Positions 1-10,049 of a stretch of 64,000 bases of DNA are shown piece by piece. The DNA comes from Flavobacteriaceae bacterium (GTDB lineage Bacteria > Bacteroidota > Bacteroidia > Flavobacteriales > Flavobacteriaceae), in NCBI GenBank assembly GCA_029243245.1, contig JAQWSK010000005.1:1-64000 (forward strand), in the 5' to 3' direction. Below the pieces are notes generated by a model. The model was not told the origin of the DNA, ran no database searches, and worked only from the letters and a program-made list of their open reading frames with translations. Each line of letters opens with the position of its first letter. Position 1 is the stretch's first letter. A program made the translations under genes and the position numbers.

Positions 1-1645
1 TCCTGCTGGTGTACAAACAGTGATGGTTTCATTTTCTAGTTGGCAAGGAAGAAAACTACACGGCGATAAAGAATTGCTAACCGATGTATTGAAAGGAAAA
101 ATGGGCTTCAATGGATTTGTAGTTGGTGACTGGAATGGTCATGGTCAAGTACCAGGATGTACTAATACAGATTGTGCACAATCGTTAAATGCAGGGTTGG
201 ATATGTATATGGCTCCAGATAGTTGGAAAGGTTTATATGAAAGTACTTTACAACAAGTAAAAGATGGAACCATTTCTATGGAACGTTTAGACGATGCCGT
301 TCGTCGTATTCTTAGAGTAAAACTTGCATCAGGTGTTTTTCAAAAAGGCGCTCCGAGTACGCGAGCCAACGCGGGTAAACAAAGCTTTTTGGGTTTGCCA
401 GAACACAGAACCATTGCAAGACAAGCGGTAAGAGAATCCATGGTACTGCTTAAAAATAACAACCAAGTATTGCCTATTGATGCTTCTAAAACAATATTGG
501 TTGTTGGAGATGGTGCTGCTAGCATTTCTAAAGCCAGTGGTGGATGGACACTTTCTTGGCAAGGAACTGGTCATGCCAATGATGAATTCCCAAATGGAAC
601 ATCTATTTTATACGGCATTGAAGAAGTCGTTAATGAAGCAGGTGGGAAAGTAATTTTCTCTCCAAATGGTGATACTTCTATAAAAGCTGATGCTGTGATT
701 GCAGTATATGGAGAAGATCCTTATGCAGAATTTCAAGGAGATCGTGAGAATTTAGATTTTGTTCCTAACGGATTTGACGTTAACAAATTGGGGACCTATA
801 AAAACAAAGGAATTCCTGTAGTATCTGTATTCTTATCCGGACGTCCAATGTGGACGAATCCAGAGATTAATAATTCTGATGCATTTGTTGCTGCATGGTT
901 ACCTGGAAGTGAAGGTGGTGGTGTTTCTGATTTATTATTCCAGAGAGATCCATCACACGATTTCATGGGTCGATTGTCTTTTACATGGCCAGCTACCGCC
1001 GTAGTTTCTGAAAACAATGAAGCTCTATTTAAATTTGGTTACGGACTTACCTATGCTAGTAAAAACAATCTTGATGTATTTACAGAAAAATCTGGATTAG
1101 AAAATAGCGACCTAGCTTCAACAGGTGAATTCTACAGCAAAGGAACTGCAGTTGCTCCTTGGGGATTATGGCTAAGCTCTGGAGATTTGGTAAAGCAAAT
1201 CGCAAGTTTCCCAACATCTGTCGGCGGATTGATTATAAGTAAAACAGACCATATCGCTCAAGAAGATGCTTTACGAATTAACTGGACCAAATCTGATGGA
1301 GATTATTTGCGCATTTCTTCTGCTAAGCCAAATGATATGGTGCGTCAGTCAAATGGTGCTATGGAATTAACTTTTAATGCAAAATCATTTACTGGTTCTG
1401 ATGCTGTTGTACAAATTGGCCAATGTGATGACAGTGTTATCTGCGATAATACATTAGATATTACCATAAGTGGTGACTGGAAAGAGTATAGAATTAGCTT
1501 AAGCTGTTTTGAAAAATTAGGACTAGACATGACCAACATTACTTCTGCATTGGTAATCAAAGCACGAACGGGTGTTGATATTGGATTGGGTAATGTGCGT
1601 TTGGAATCAGATTTAGATGCCAAACCTGGTTGTGATGGGAATTAA
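1..1645 (+). CDS. GH3 exo-beta-glucosidase, C-terminal part (5' end outside window)
   Basis: The frame is open from base 2, so the gene begins before the window; a GTG at 20 is only an internal codon. The visible part starts at the end of the GH3 TIM barrel: the GFVVGDWNGHGQVPGC stretch (about residues 33-48 of the visible part) carries the Asp nucleophile in the position of the family's SDW motif. The GH3 alpha/beta sandwich domain follows, containing the RESMVLLKN motif, and the last 170 or so residues resemble the galactose-binding-like C-terminal domain of the ExoP group. That group acts on beta-glucans and beta-glucosides (family knowledge); the substrate here cannot be read from the sequence. 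A strong terminator follows at 1694-1722. The signal peptide and acid/base residue cannot be checked. Confidence 0.9.
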   Translation, partial: PAGVQTVMVSFSSWQGRKLHGDKELLTDVLKGKMGFNGFVVGDWNGHGQVPGCTNTDCAQSLNAGLDMYMAPDSWKGLYESTLQQVKDGTISMERLDDAVRRILRVKLASGVFQKGAPSTRANAGKQSFLGLPEHRTIARQAVRESMVLLKNNNQVLPIDASKTILVVGDGAASISKASGGWTLSWQGTGHANDEFPNGTSILYGIEEVVNEAGGKVIFSPNGDTSIKADAVIAVYGEDPYAEFQGDRENLDFVPNGFDVNKLGTYKNKGIPVVSVFLSGRPMWTNPEINNSDAFVAAWLPGSEGGGVSDLLFQRDPSHDFMGRLSFTWPATAVVSENNEALFKFGYGLTYASKNNLDVFTEKSGLENSDLASTGEFYSKGTAVAPWGLWLSSGDLVKQIASFPTSVGGLIISKTDHIAQEDALRINWTKSDGDYLRISSAKPNDMVRQSNGAMELTFNAKSFTGSDAVVQIGQCDDSVICDNTLDITISGDWKEYRISLSCFEKLGLDMTNITSALVIKARTGVDIGLGNVRLESDLDAKPGCDGN

Positions 1646-1693
1646 CATTTTATATAATAGTACAAGAGCATTCCTCTTTGCATAGACCTTTGT

Positions 1694-1722
1694 AAACCCC
1701 TATTAATAGTAGGGGTTTTTTT
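1694..1722 (+). terminator. Rho-independent terminator after GH3 gene
   Basis: A 9-bp perfect stem, AAACCCCTA (1694-1702) with TAGGGGTTT (1710-1718), encloses a 7-nt loop and runs into a T tract (1716-1722). It lies 49 bp after the GH3 stop codon, so it probably ends that transcript. Confidence 0.85.
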
Positions 1723-1823
1723 CGTGAGGTTAAGTTAATAGTTAGAGATATATTAATCAGTTAATTATTGTGCATAATACAGATGTATTAAATTTAATTA
1801 ATAATTAGAGTGAATTATAATAT

Positions 1824-2795
1824 ATGATTACTTATAAAATTCATGCATTATGGCATCCTGAGTGCTACCATGGTTGGGGAAAATCAAAACGTTTTTTTGA
1901 AGGTTGGTACTATAAAGTTGTCAGTGAAAATCAAATGCATGCATTGGCGATAATTCCTGGAATTGCCATGGATGAAAATGGACAAAAACAATCTTTTATT
2001 CAAGTGTTAGATGGTAAAAATTTAAATGCATCATATCATAAATTTAAAGCAAAAGAGTTTCAGCCTGATCCAAAAAAACATGCATTAAAAATTCAGAAAA
2101 ATTTTTTTAGCAAAAACAAACTGAAGCTTAATTTACCCCATCTCAAAGGAGAGCTTTTTTTTGAAAATCTCACTCCATGGCCAAAAAGTTTTTTCTCGCC
2201 TGGAATTATGGGGCCATTTTCATTTGTTCCCTTTATGGAATGTTACCATGGTATATTAAGCATGAATCATAGTATTAGAGGAGTTTTGATTCTTAACGGG
2301 AAAAGCCTATCGTTCAATAAAGGGAAAGGGTATATGGAAAAAGATTGGGGACATTCATTTCCTGAAGGTTATATATGGATGCAGAGTAATCATTTTACAC
2401 AAATGGAAACCTCCATCAAGGTTTCCATCGCTAAAATACCTTGGATAAAAAGTGCTTTTATTGGACATATAGCCGGTGTATTAATTAATGACAAACTAAT
2501 TGAATTTACAACCTACAATAGATCTAAACTACGAGCTTGTAGAGTCAGCAAAAAAGAAGTTCAAATTGAGATGGAAAATAGACGTTATCGATTGCAAATA
2601 AATGCACAAAGAGAAAAAGCAACATCTCTAGCCGCTCCACTTTTAGGGTTTATGAATGGGCGAATAAAAGAAAGCATGGATTCTAAAATTCACACGGTTT
2701 TATTTGATAAAAAAACTAACCAAACAGTCTTAAATGATACCGGTTTATCTGCCGGAATAGAAGTTGCAGGGAATTATGAATTACTTCTCAAATAA
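1824..2795 (+). CDS. Tocopherol cyclase-like family protein
   Basis: This 323-residue protein has no signal peptide. It matches the bacterial tocopherol cyclase-like family: the N-terminal block HPECYHGWGKSKRFFEGWYYK (two overlapping motifs, residues 11-31), a central KGYMEKDWGHSFPEGYIWMQ block, and mixed beta strands throughout. Plant and cyanobacterial members close the chromanol ring of vitamin E. Bacteroidota members are common but their reaction is unknown, and no other tocopherol-pathway gene (prenyltransferase or methyltransferase) lies nearby. It is a single gene, 178 bp from the GH3 gene and convergent with the acylase. The family call is firm; the function is open. Confidence 0.8.
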   Translation: MITYKIHALWHPECYHGWGKSKRFFEGWYYKVVSENQMHALAIIPGIAMDENGQKQSFIQVLDGKNLNASYHKFKAKEFQPDPKKHALKIQKNFFSKNKLKLNLPHLKGELFFENLTPWPKSFFSPGIMGPFSFVPFMECYHGILSMNHSIRGVLILNGKSLSFNKGKGYMEKDWGHSFPEGYIWMQSNHFTQMETSIKVSIAKIPWIKSAFIGHIAGVLINDKLIEFTTYNRSKLRACRVSKKEVQIEMENRRYRLQINAQREKATSLAAPLLGFMNGRIKESMDSKIHTVLFDKKTNQTVLNDTGLSAGIEVAGNYELLLK

Positions 2796-2942
2796 GCCCC
2801 GCAAATTTTAAAAGCATTCATATATTTGCTTGATCTTTCAAATTTCACGTATGCTTAAACAAACTTAAAAGAGGTTTTACATAATGATTATATCCATCAG
2901 TTATCTCTTCTCTTTGTGCTAAGTCATTTTTTAAGTATAGTA

Positions 2943-5036
2943 CTAATCTTTAATAGTTATGAAAGTGTTTTCACTAAGACTTTCCACTTTCACCGTATTT
3001 GCTTTGATATCTTCATTATAGATCCAGGCATTGCGTAATTTTTTTTTGGAAAATAATTCTAATTGATCGCCATTATGTATTGATTCTTTTTGTGAAGCAT
3101 TTCCATAACTGAGCAAAACTTTAGCCTTTATTTTTTTGTCAAATTCAATGACAGCTACCCAGGAATCTCCACCACCTACATACATATTGTTTTCGTCAGC
3201 ACTTCCAGGCCAGGCAACGCGTAAAACCCCCATTGAACCATCAATTCCGTTTGCAGGGAGATTTTTTCCATTATAATTAATTCGATAATAATCTCCCCAA
3301 GAAGTGTCTAAACTTCCAAATTTGCTCTCAACTTCAAATGCTGCTTCTTCTAATAACTGTACAGCAAGCATTGGGTTAGCCAGGCCATCTGGGGTAGTGT
3401 TTGGTTTTTTAATACTCCATCGGGTAGCATAGTTTGTGACATTCCAGACATTAAATTTCTTTGCCCAATTGTAAAACAAAAGCATGCCCTTGCTATTAGC
3501 ATTAGCCTCTCTATCCCAATTTTCTAGGACTATTTTAGCTTCTTTTGCTTTATCCGAATTTGAGTTATCTACTGCCTCAAATAGATCATCTAAAATTCGA
3601 TCGGCAAATTCCAAGCGGGTGCTGAGTTTGTAGTTCTGTAACTCTTCAAAGGTAATTGACTCATCTTCTAGAAGCATTCTAGCTGATCGTTGTGGTCGAA
3701 AATACATATGTTTAGGCGCCATATAATCGGGGTATGCATTTGGATCTAATGTTATTGGAATAGTAGAAGTCCAAGGCGGATCATTTGCATTTTGTAACCA
3801 ACCATTCATGGGATTTTTTACTCTAGGTAAATCTTCATATGCATGAACTTCGGTCCATATATTGGATGATTTTCCACCCGGAATAATACGATCCCAGTAT
3901 GACCAATTTTTTTCATCACGCTTTGGGACCAAACCATTAAATAAATAAAAAATTTCTCCTGCTTTATCAGCATACATTACATTCCAAAAAGGAATTTGTG
4001 CCATTTTTAATGCTGATTCAAATTCGTCAAAATTAGTACTGTTGATCATTTTCCACCATTGTAAAAACATATTAGGGCGATCGTAACCCACCATACGAAT
4101 TGCTAAAACCTTTTTTTCTTTTTGATTAACAACAGGCCCGTGAACAGTTTTTAGTACTGTAATTTCATGTTCCTTTAAATTGCCGTCCGCTTTTCTGATC
4201 TGGAGCTTTTTTTTAGAAGTCTTAAATTTTTCGACTTTATTATCAAGAACATATCCTCCTTCTTTCAGGTCTAACTCATAAGTGTCTGCATTATCAATAG
4301 TATTATCGGTATGGCTCCATCCTAAATGGTCATTAAATCCAATAGAAATTCCTGGCATACCTACCAAATTACTTCCATACATGTTTTTACCATTCAATTT
4401 AAAGTGGGATTCAAAGAAGATAAATTCTTTCCACCATGGCAAATGTGGATTTTGCACCAACATTGCATTCCCCGAAGCCGATTTTTTTGGACCAATTGCA
4501 TAGGTATTACTACCCATATCTGGCCATCTCTTCACACGACCAAGATCATTTCCTCCAATAAAACGTGTGAAAATCACATACATACTATGCATATTGAGAT
4601 CTTTTGTGGTTAAAGGCAAAACGATTTTATTGCTTTCCTCAATCGCTTCTGGATGTTTTTCAGCATACGCATTTAGTCCATTCACAAACGATTTATAGAT
4701 TCGTTTGGTTTCTGGATCTTGATTAGTTTCCCATTCTATGGCCAATTCTTCAAAACCTAAGGTGTGGATGAGTATATCGTCTTGTAATTTGCTTTCTCCC
4801 CAATATTCTGCTGCTTTACCTCGTGCCCTTCCATATAGTTCTACAATAAGATTAGCGTGATTATGCATTTGTGCCCAGCCTTGAGCAAAAAAAAGTTCTT
4901 CTACATTGTTAGAAGTTATATGAGGAACACCCCAACTATCCCAAACAATTTGAGTAGTTTCTTTTTTCGGCATTGAACAGGATGATACACAAAGAAGAGC
5001 GATAAAGAGTAGTGTGAATAAATATCGATTATTCAT
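2943..5036 (-). CDS. Penicillin acylase-family (Ntn hydrolase) lipoprotein
   Basis: This 697-residue N-terminal-nucleophile amidohydrolase of the penicillin/acyl-homoserine-lactone/glutaryl acylase family opens with a signal peptide and a lipobox ending at Cys20 (CVSSC). Family landmarks are WDSWGVPHI (residues 32-40), the alpha-subunit helix FFAQGWAQMH, and GSN at 175-177, where autocleavage should free Ser176 as the catalytic N-terminus of the beta chain; the QNPHLPW and GWSHTDN blocks follow. Periplasmic or surface location is expected. The substrate could be an N-acyl amino acid, acyl-homoserine lactone, lipopeptide or beta-lactam; nothing nearby decides this. It stands alone, with 228 bp upstream before the next gene. 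Confidence 0.88.
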   Translation of the reverse strand: MNNRYLFTLLFIALLCVSSCSMPKKETTQIVWDSWGVPHITSNNVEELFFAQGWAQMHNHANLIVELYGRARGKAAEYWGESKLQDDILIHTLGFEELAIEWETNQDPETKRIYKSFVNGLNAYAEKHPEAIEESNKIVLPLTTKDLNMHSMYVIFTRFIGGNDLGRVKRWPDMGSNTYAIGPKKSASGNAMLVQNPHLPWWKEFIFFESHFKLNGKNMYGSNLVGMPGISIGFNDHLGWSHTDNTIDNADTYELDLKEGGYVLDNKVEKFKTSKKKLQIRKADGNLKEHEITVLKTVHGPVVNQKEKKVLAIRMVGYDRPNMFLQWWKMINSTNFDEFESALKMAQIPFWNVMYADKAGEIFYLFNGLVPKRDEKNWSYWDRIIPGGKSSNIWTEVHAYEDLPRVKNPMNGWLQNANDPPWTSTIPITLDPNAYPDYMAPKHMYFRPQRSARMLLEDESITFEELQNYKLSTRLEFADRILDDLFEAVDNSNSDKAKEAKIVLENWDREANANSKGMLLFYNWAKKFNVWNVTNYATRWSIKKPNTTPDGLANPMLAVQLLEEAAFEVESKFGSLDTSWGDYYRINYNGKNLPANGIDGSMGVLRVAWPGSADENNMYVGGGDSWVAVIEFDKKIKAKVLLSYGNASQKESIHNGDQLELFSKKKLRNAWIYNEDIKANTVKVESLSENTFITIKD

Positions 5037-5264
5037 TTAGGAAATGGTTAAGTAATTAAAAACAGTTAAGGTACATAAATAAATCTTCCAAATTAAGGGA
5101 GTTTTTATAGCGCATTAATAATATGCATTAGAAGAAGTATTTTAACTCAAACTTGCAGTTAAAAATTAAGCATATTACTTATAGTTTCCTCGGAGGGTTT
5201 ATAAATTGTAATTGATTGAAATCTATTACATAAAGGCAATAGAACAAGATTGCTTTTTAAATAT

Positions 5265-6305
5265 TTATGATTGAAGCGCTTTTGTACAATATTCAACACA
5301 TTTTTGTATTTCTGCTATAATAGTAGAGTTTTCAGGTGTTTCATATTCATATTCAATTGTTGCTGGAAAATTATATTTCTTATCACGAATTAATTGAAGC
5401 GCCTCAATTATAGGTGTATCTCCTTTTCCAAAAGACATATTCTTTTTCCCATTTTCAGGATTCTGGCGATCTTTTATGTGTATACTTTTAATTTCTTTAT
5501 GATGGTCTTTTAAAATTTGTAGAGGTTCAGTATTTCCAGCGGCAACATAATGTCCTAAATCTAAATTAATGGCATTATTACTTGATTGTTTAAGAACCGT
5601 ATCCCATAAAACTGGAGTTTGTTGTTCATGTCCGTGATATGCAACAAAAACATCTAACTGTTTTGCAATTTGACCCAATTTAAGTGTAAGTGCCTCATCT
5701 TTTGTATGTTCAACAGTAACGTGTGAAGCCCCAAGAGTTTTTCCTGCTAGCATCGCCCATTTAATTTCAGCATCAGTGTTTTTTGGTCCTAATAAACGAC
5801 TAGGTTTAAAAGCGTAAATACTTACACCAGCATCATTATACATCTTTCGAAGTTTTTCAATAGCTTTCATAGAACTATTTTCACGCCATTTAGATTTGAT
5901 TTCATTGTAGGCTTTTATTTCCTTTTCCATTTCTTTCATTTCATTTTTTTGATCTTGAGTTAAAGTGCCCCCCATATTGCCACGCATAAACCTGTAATAT
6001 TTTCTGAGATTAATAGGGTTTTTAGGTGCTCCTGCAAAAGTGTCGGCTACATCACCCATTAATTCAATTGCACTAATATTACATTCTAAAACATTTTTTA
6101 ATGTAGCTTCTGCACTCTGATCTTCCATCTCTCTAAATGAATATGTGATCATACCCAATTGAACACCATTAATTTTAGAATTTGGCTTAAAAAGTGATGG
6201 AATATAGTTAGGAGCTCCCCATATTTTATTGCTTTTTAAAGCAAGTCCAGCTGAAGCAATTAAACTGGCACCAATAAATTTTCGTCTGTTTAAAGATTTT
6301 TTCAT
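5265..6305 (-). CDS. Secreted sugar phosphate isomerase/epimerase-like TIM barrel protein
   Basis: The 346-residue product starts with a Tat-like leader (RRKFIGASLIASAGLAL, twin Arg at residues 7-8), so export after folding is likely. The remainder is a xylose-isomerase-like TIM barrel (AP endonuclease 2 family): GMITYSFRE near the start, NISAIELMGD, VAYHGHEQ, NLDLGHYVAAGN, IHIKDR and TIEYEYE supply the usual metal-binding His, Asp and Glu positions. In Bacteroidota such Tat-exported proteins are often encoded near glycan-degradation genes; reactions are mostly unproven. The gene stands alone between the acylase and the PorP/SprF gene. Confidence 0.8.
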   Translation of the reverse strand: MKKSLNRRKFIGASLIASAGLALKSNKIWGAPNYIPSLFKPNSKINGVQLGMITYSFREMEDQSAEATLKNVLECNISAIELMGDVADTFAGAPKNPINLRKYYRFMRGNMGGTLTQDQKNEMKEMEKEIKAYNEIKSKWRENSSMKAIEKLRKMYNDAGVSIYAFKPSRLLGPKNTDAEIKWAMLAGKTLGASHVTVEHTKDEALTLKLGQIAKQLDVFVAYHGHEQQTPVLWDTVLKQSSNNAINLDLGHYVAAGNTEPLQILKDHHKEIKSIHIKDRQNPENGKKNMSFGKGDTPIIEALQLIRDKKYNFPATIEYEYETPENSTIIAEIQKCVEYCTKALQS

Positions 6306-6410
6306 TTTTTTAAATTAGTATATTTTTCCAACGATGAAGACAATTATAAATCTCAACAAAATTGTTTGTTTTAAAGTTAGTTATTTGTTTTAAATAATTT
6401 AGAATAACCT

Positions 6411-7412
6411 TTAAAGGGTTATTCCTATTGTAAAATAATGGAGTCCTGACGCTCCTATATTAAGTTTTCCAAGATTAGAAGTATAGTGATATGAAAATAC
6501 ATATTTTTTATAATTCAAGCCTAAAATTGGTGTTAAGTGCCTATAATATTGATTAATTATAGTTCCATTATCTTCATATGAGATTCCTACTGAATTTCTA
6601 CGATATGAAATACCTATCCAAATTCTACCAGTTGGAATAATTCGATAAAGTTTTAAATTATAATCGGAGCTCCTCTCTTTTGTTTTTTCTAAATATTGTA
6701 TCAGAAACGAGGGCTCTAAATTCCAGCCATTATCTGAGTATATTTCATATTGTATAGAAAATAAATAATGTTTGAAATTGGTAGAATTAAAAACGTTAGA
6801 TTCCTCACTATTTGAGTTTGAAGGATTTAGTGTTATGTTTTTTATAGAAAACTGAGAAGATAAATGAGTAGAAACATATGCTGTCCCTACATCAAAGGTA
6901 ACATAACTTTGTTGACTTGAATTATTCATTAATAAAGGATCAATAATTCTTGAGTCAAAACTAGTTTGATCTAAATTATATTTTACTGACCCTAAGCTTA
7001 ATCCAAATGATAATTCTTTGATATTATCATTTTTTGTTGGAAAAGATCTTTTTGTATTCCATATTTCATCATTTAAATAAATACGATATCCGTAGGTTAA
7101 ATAAAGAGATTTTTTTGAATGGTATCCATTATGGTCATTAATTATTTGAACACCCAAGATAGAATTTGCTTTGGCTTTATATTCTAGGGTTAGTAAATTA
7201 GTACCTGGTGCTTCTTTAATGTTAAACCATTGTTTTCTGCTTCCAAATTGAATTCTAGTTCCTGAAAGATTAACACCAACCATCGCTGGATGAGCTAGAT
7301 ATAGATTCTCAGAAAGATATTCATTAAATATTGGGATAAAACCCTGTGATTTAACATTGAAACTATTGAGAAGAATCACCATAAATAAAATACATTTTAA
7401 ATATTTTATCAT
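6411..7412 (-). CDS. PorP/SprF-family type IX secretion outer-membrane protein
   Basis: The 333-residue protein has a signal peptide (cleavage near VKSQG, about residues 22-23) followed by the PorP/SprF opening, in which an FNEYLSENLYLAHPAMVGV-type segment leads into a beta-barrel built of alternating short strands. PorP/SprF proteins sit in the outer membrane and hold or release substrates carrying type-B C-terminal domains (family knowledge). It lies 2 bp downstream of the gene for a type-B CTD protein, so the pair almost certainly forms an operon and this protein serves that substrate. Confidence 0.85.
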   Translation of the reverse strand: MIKYLKCILFMVILLNSFNVKSQGFIPIFNEYLSENLYLAHPAMVGVNLSGTRIQFGSRKQWFNIKEAPGTNLLTLEYKAKANSILGVQIINDHNGYHSKKSLYLTYGYRIYLNDEIWNTKRSFPTKNDNIKELSFGLSLGSVKYNLDQTSFDSRIIDPLLMNNSSQQSYVTFDVGTAYVSTHLSSQFSIKNITLNPSNSNSEESNVFNSTNFKHYLFSIQYEIYSDNGWNLEPSFLIQYLEKTKERSSDYNLKLYRIIPTGRIWIGISYRRNSVGISYEDNGTIINQYYRHLTPILGLNYKKYVFSYHYTSNLGKLNIGASGLHYFTIGITL

Positions 7413-7414
7413 AA

Positions 7415-9946
7415 TTATGGTCTTAATAAACTAAAATGCCCAGAATATTCTTTTCCATTTTCAAAATAAACATGAAACCAATAGTCATCTTGAGGCAGAT
7501 TTAAACCATTATACGTTCCATCCCAACCGTTGGTTAAGGGATTTAAGTCAATTAATAATTTACCTCTTCGATCATAGATATAAACTCTGGTTTTTGGTTG
7601 AAAATTTTGACTTACACCTAGCACATTCCAATAATCATTTACTCCATCTCCATTTGGGCTAAAAAACTTCATGTGACCTAAAATAGAGACTTCAATTTCT
7701 GCTACTCCACAATTATTTTTATCCTTAACATAGACTTTATGAATACCTGGAAGTAGGTTGTCAAAGTATGGGGAATCTTGATAAACCCCAAAAACATCAT
7801 CCATTGCAAATTCATAATCTCCAATACCTATATTTTCTTTTTTAATCTCTACAGAGCCTGTATCTCCAGCCTGATCAATTATGTCCAGGTCTGCTTGGGT
7901 AATATTTGCAATTTCAGATGATGTTAGCGCTATTGTTATGGTTTTAGAACAAGAAGTTCCGCTTGTAGTGACTGCAGTAACCTTGTATAGCCCACCTTCG
8001 TTTATATATATTTTTCCTTCTCCTGATTCGTTTAAATTTAATCCGTCTTTCGTCCAAGTATAATTATATTCTCGATCATCTAATGCTTGAACTTTTAATA
8101 AAACAGGATCTAAGTTGAGACAAACAATATCAATATTATCTATCCATTCAAATTCAGGAAGTTTTTTTACTCGAAGATTTGCAACCTGTTTGATCCCAAG
8201 ACAAGAAATTATATTTAAATCGATATTATCGACTCTAGCCCAAATATTTTGAACATAAGGATCATTCATAATAAATTCTTCATTTTGTTCTTCAACTTTA
8301 TTTAGTCTTAAAAAAGCATCATTTTCATTAAAATAAAATGTTATTGTTATATTTTGAGCTGAGAATTTAGGATCAGAATCAATAAGAGTTTGCCTAATAG
8401 TCTCTAAAGTTGTGGTGTCCCAAATTTCAATACCTGGTTCAAGAAGCTTAAATTCAGATTCGCATTTTTCAAACTCAAGAAGAAAGTCAGATTCAATTAA
8501 ACTGGCAGCAACTTTTAAAGTAAGTGTAGCAGTCTCAAAGCATCCAAAAGGATTTATAATTTTTAGGTATAATTGATCTTCAAAATTAGAATTTATGTAT
8601 TCAGAGGGGTTTAAAATTAATGAATCAATATTATAATCAGATTCGTTATAAAATTCAAATGATTCTTCTTGATGATCTAAAGAAATTAATGGTTCAAATG
8701 CTTTTAAATTAAAGAGCGTTTTTCCATCATTAATTAAGTCATTATCACACTGTTCAATAATTAGATTTCTTTCAATAATTTCAGGATATTGATGAACTGT
8801 TGCAATAACAGGTGTTCTGATTTCATTTATGCAATCACCAGGAATTATATCAAGCCAATAGGTCGTTGTGCCTGATGTTTGGACAGTAAATGAAGTTCCT
8901 GAGTGGAGAACTGTACCTCCCTCAGCACTATTATACCAGTTAATGTCAGAATGATTTGCATTTGCTGTTAATGTGATAGATTCGCCAAGACAAGCTTCAT
9001 CAGGAGTGTAGCTAATTAGTTTAGGGACTATTATTTTTGTGCTTGCAGAAATTTGGAGCTCAGGATCACCGGGAGAGCCTCCATACTCAACCATATAACC
9101 TTGTGCTTGATAGGGACCAGAAGTTGCTGTAGTATTCGAAAGGTCATTCCAAGACCCCGGAAAACCAATAGAAGGATCAGTGATGTGAGCATAATCTTCA
9201 TTACCTAAATTGTTAGGCTCGTTATTATTCCAATTAGCATAATTTTCAGTTGTTCCAGTACTTGTTCCAGTCCAAAATATAATTCCTGCTTCTGGCCCAG
9301 TAACCCATTTCCAAGTGCCTTCATTTTCTGAGTCTGATCCACCAATCCAACCTACACCATTGGTTAGACTTCCTGAAATATCTGCTTCTTCTTGTGAAAG
9401 AATAGTTACTAAGTACCCTTGAAGCCCAAAATAAGTTTTATTTTCAGCTAAAATTTTTGCATTACTCCAAGTAATATTTACACTAGAAAAAAATTCATAA
9501 TAATGATCTGTTGAAGGAAGGTAATTTGCTGAACCAAGAGTGAAAGAAAATGTCTTGTCATTTGATAAATTTTGATTACTGCTATAAAAAACTACTTCTT
9601 TAACAGCATTTATAAGATCTGAATTTGAATTCTCACCTGCTGTAATAGATGTTAAAGTTAGCTTTGCTTCTACAGAGTTCCAATAGCTAGTAATATTCGG
9701 ATGAGAACCACTTAGTTTAAGTATGTCTTCTGAAGAAACATAGCCCAATGATATTTGGATATATACTGAATTTATAATATTGGGATTTAGATTATCAATA
9801 TTAAAGCTTGTGACTATAAACTCTTCAGATTGTGGACAGTAAACCTGTTCTCCTTCAGCACTTAAAGAAGGTGCAAGTGTTACTTGACCAAAAATAATTT
9901 TGAAAACAAAAAATAACACCCAAAAACATCTAATTTTTGATTTCAT
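7415..9946 (-). CDS. T9SS type-B secreted protein with C-type lectin-like and Ig-like domains
   Basis: The preferred start is the ATG at 9946, which begins directly with the signal peptide (MKSKIRCFWVLFF...); an upstream ATG at 9973 would put nine odd residues before it. The mature protein of about 820 residues has a C-type lectin-like domain at about residues 145-295 (WIGGSDSENEGTWKW, NWNNNEPNN, WNDL landmarks), Ig-like SprB-type repeats (LGESITLTANA...WYNSAEGG), and a C-terminal gliding-motility-associated CHU_C domain beginning FFSPNGDGVNDYW. The last is the type-B T9SS sorting signal. An adhesin or glycan-binding surface protein is the likely role. It is cotranscribed with the PorP/SprF gene downstream. 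Confidence 0.88.
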   Translation of the reverse strand: MKSKIRCFWVLFFVFKIIFGQVTLAPSLSAEGEQVYCPQSEEFIVTSFNIDNLNPNIINSVYIQISLGYVSSEDILKLSGSHPNITSYWNSVEAKLTLTSITAGENSNSDLINAVKEVVFYSSNQNLSNDKTFSFTLGSANYLPSTDHYYEFFSSVNITWSNAKILAENKTYFGLQGYLVTILSQEEADISGSLTNGVGWIGGSDSENEGTWKWVTGPEAGIIFWTGTSTGTTENYANWNNNEPNNLGNEDYAHITDPSIGFPGSWNDLSNTTATSGPYQAQGYMVEYGGSPGDPELQISASTKIIVPKLISYTPDEACLGESITLTANANHSDINWYNSAEGGTVLHSGTSFTVQTSGTTTYWLDIIPGDCINEIRTPVIATVHQYPEIIERNLIIEQCDNDLINDGKTLFNLKAFEPLISLDHQEESFEFYNESDYNIDSLILNPSEYINSNFEDQLYLKIINPFGCFETATLTLKVAASLIESDFLLEFEKCESEFKLLEPGIEIWDTTTLETIRQTLIDSDPKFSAQNITITFYFNENDAFLRLNKVEEQNEEFIMNDPYVQNIWARVDNIDLNIISCLGIKQVANLRVKKLPEFEWIDNIDIVCLNLDPVLLKVQALDDREYNYTWTKDGLNLNESGEGKIYINEGGLYKVTAVTTSGTSCSKTITIALTSSEIANITQADLDIIDQAGDTGSVEIKKENIGIGDYEFAMDDVFGVYQDSPYFDNLLPGIHKVYVKDKNNCGVAEIEVSILGHMKFFSPNGDGVNDYWNVLGVSQNFQPKTRVYIYDRRGKLLIDLNPLTNGWDGTYNGLNLPQDDYWFHVYFENGKEYSGHFSLLRP

Positions 9947-10049
9947 CAATAATAGATTATAAAAAATCATCAATTATTGATTTCTCTCTTAGTGAGTTAA
10001 TATTTAATAGGAAGACGATGGTATAGTAGTTTTTTCAGATTGAGCTTAA

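Noticed and set aside
5159-5264. About 33 open minus-strand codons downstream of the isomerase gene
   Set aside because: The stretch reads KPSEETISNMLNF at its end but has no start, no homology I can recognise, and this length is expected by chance.
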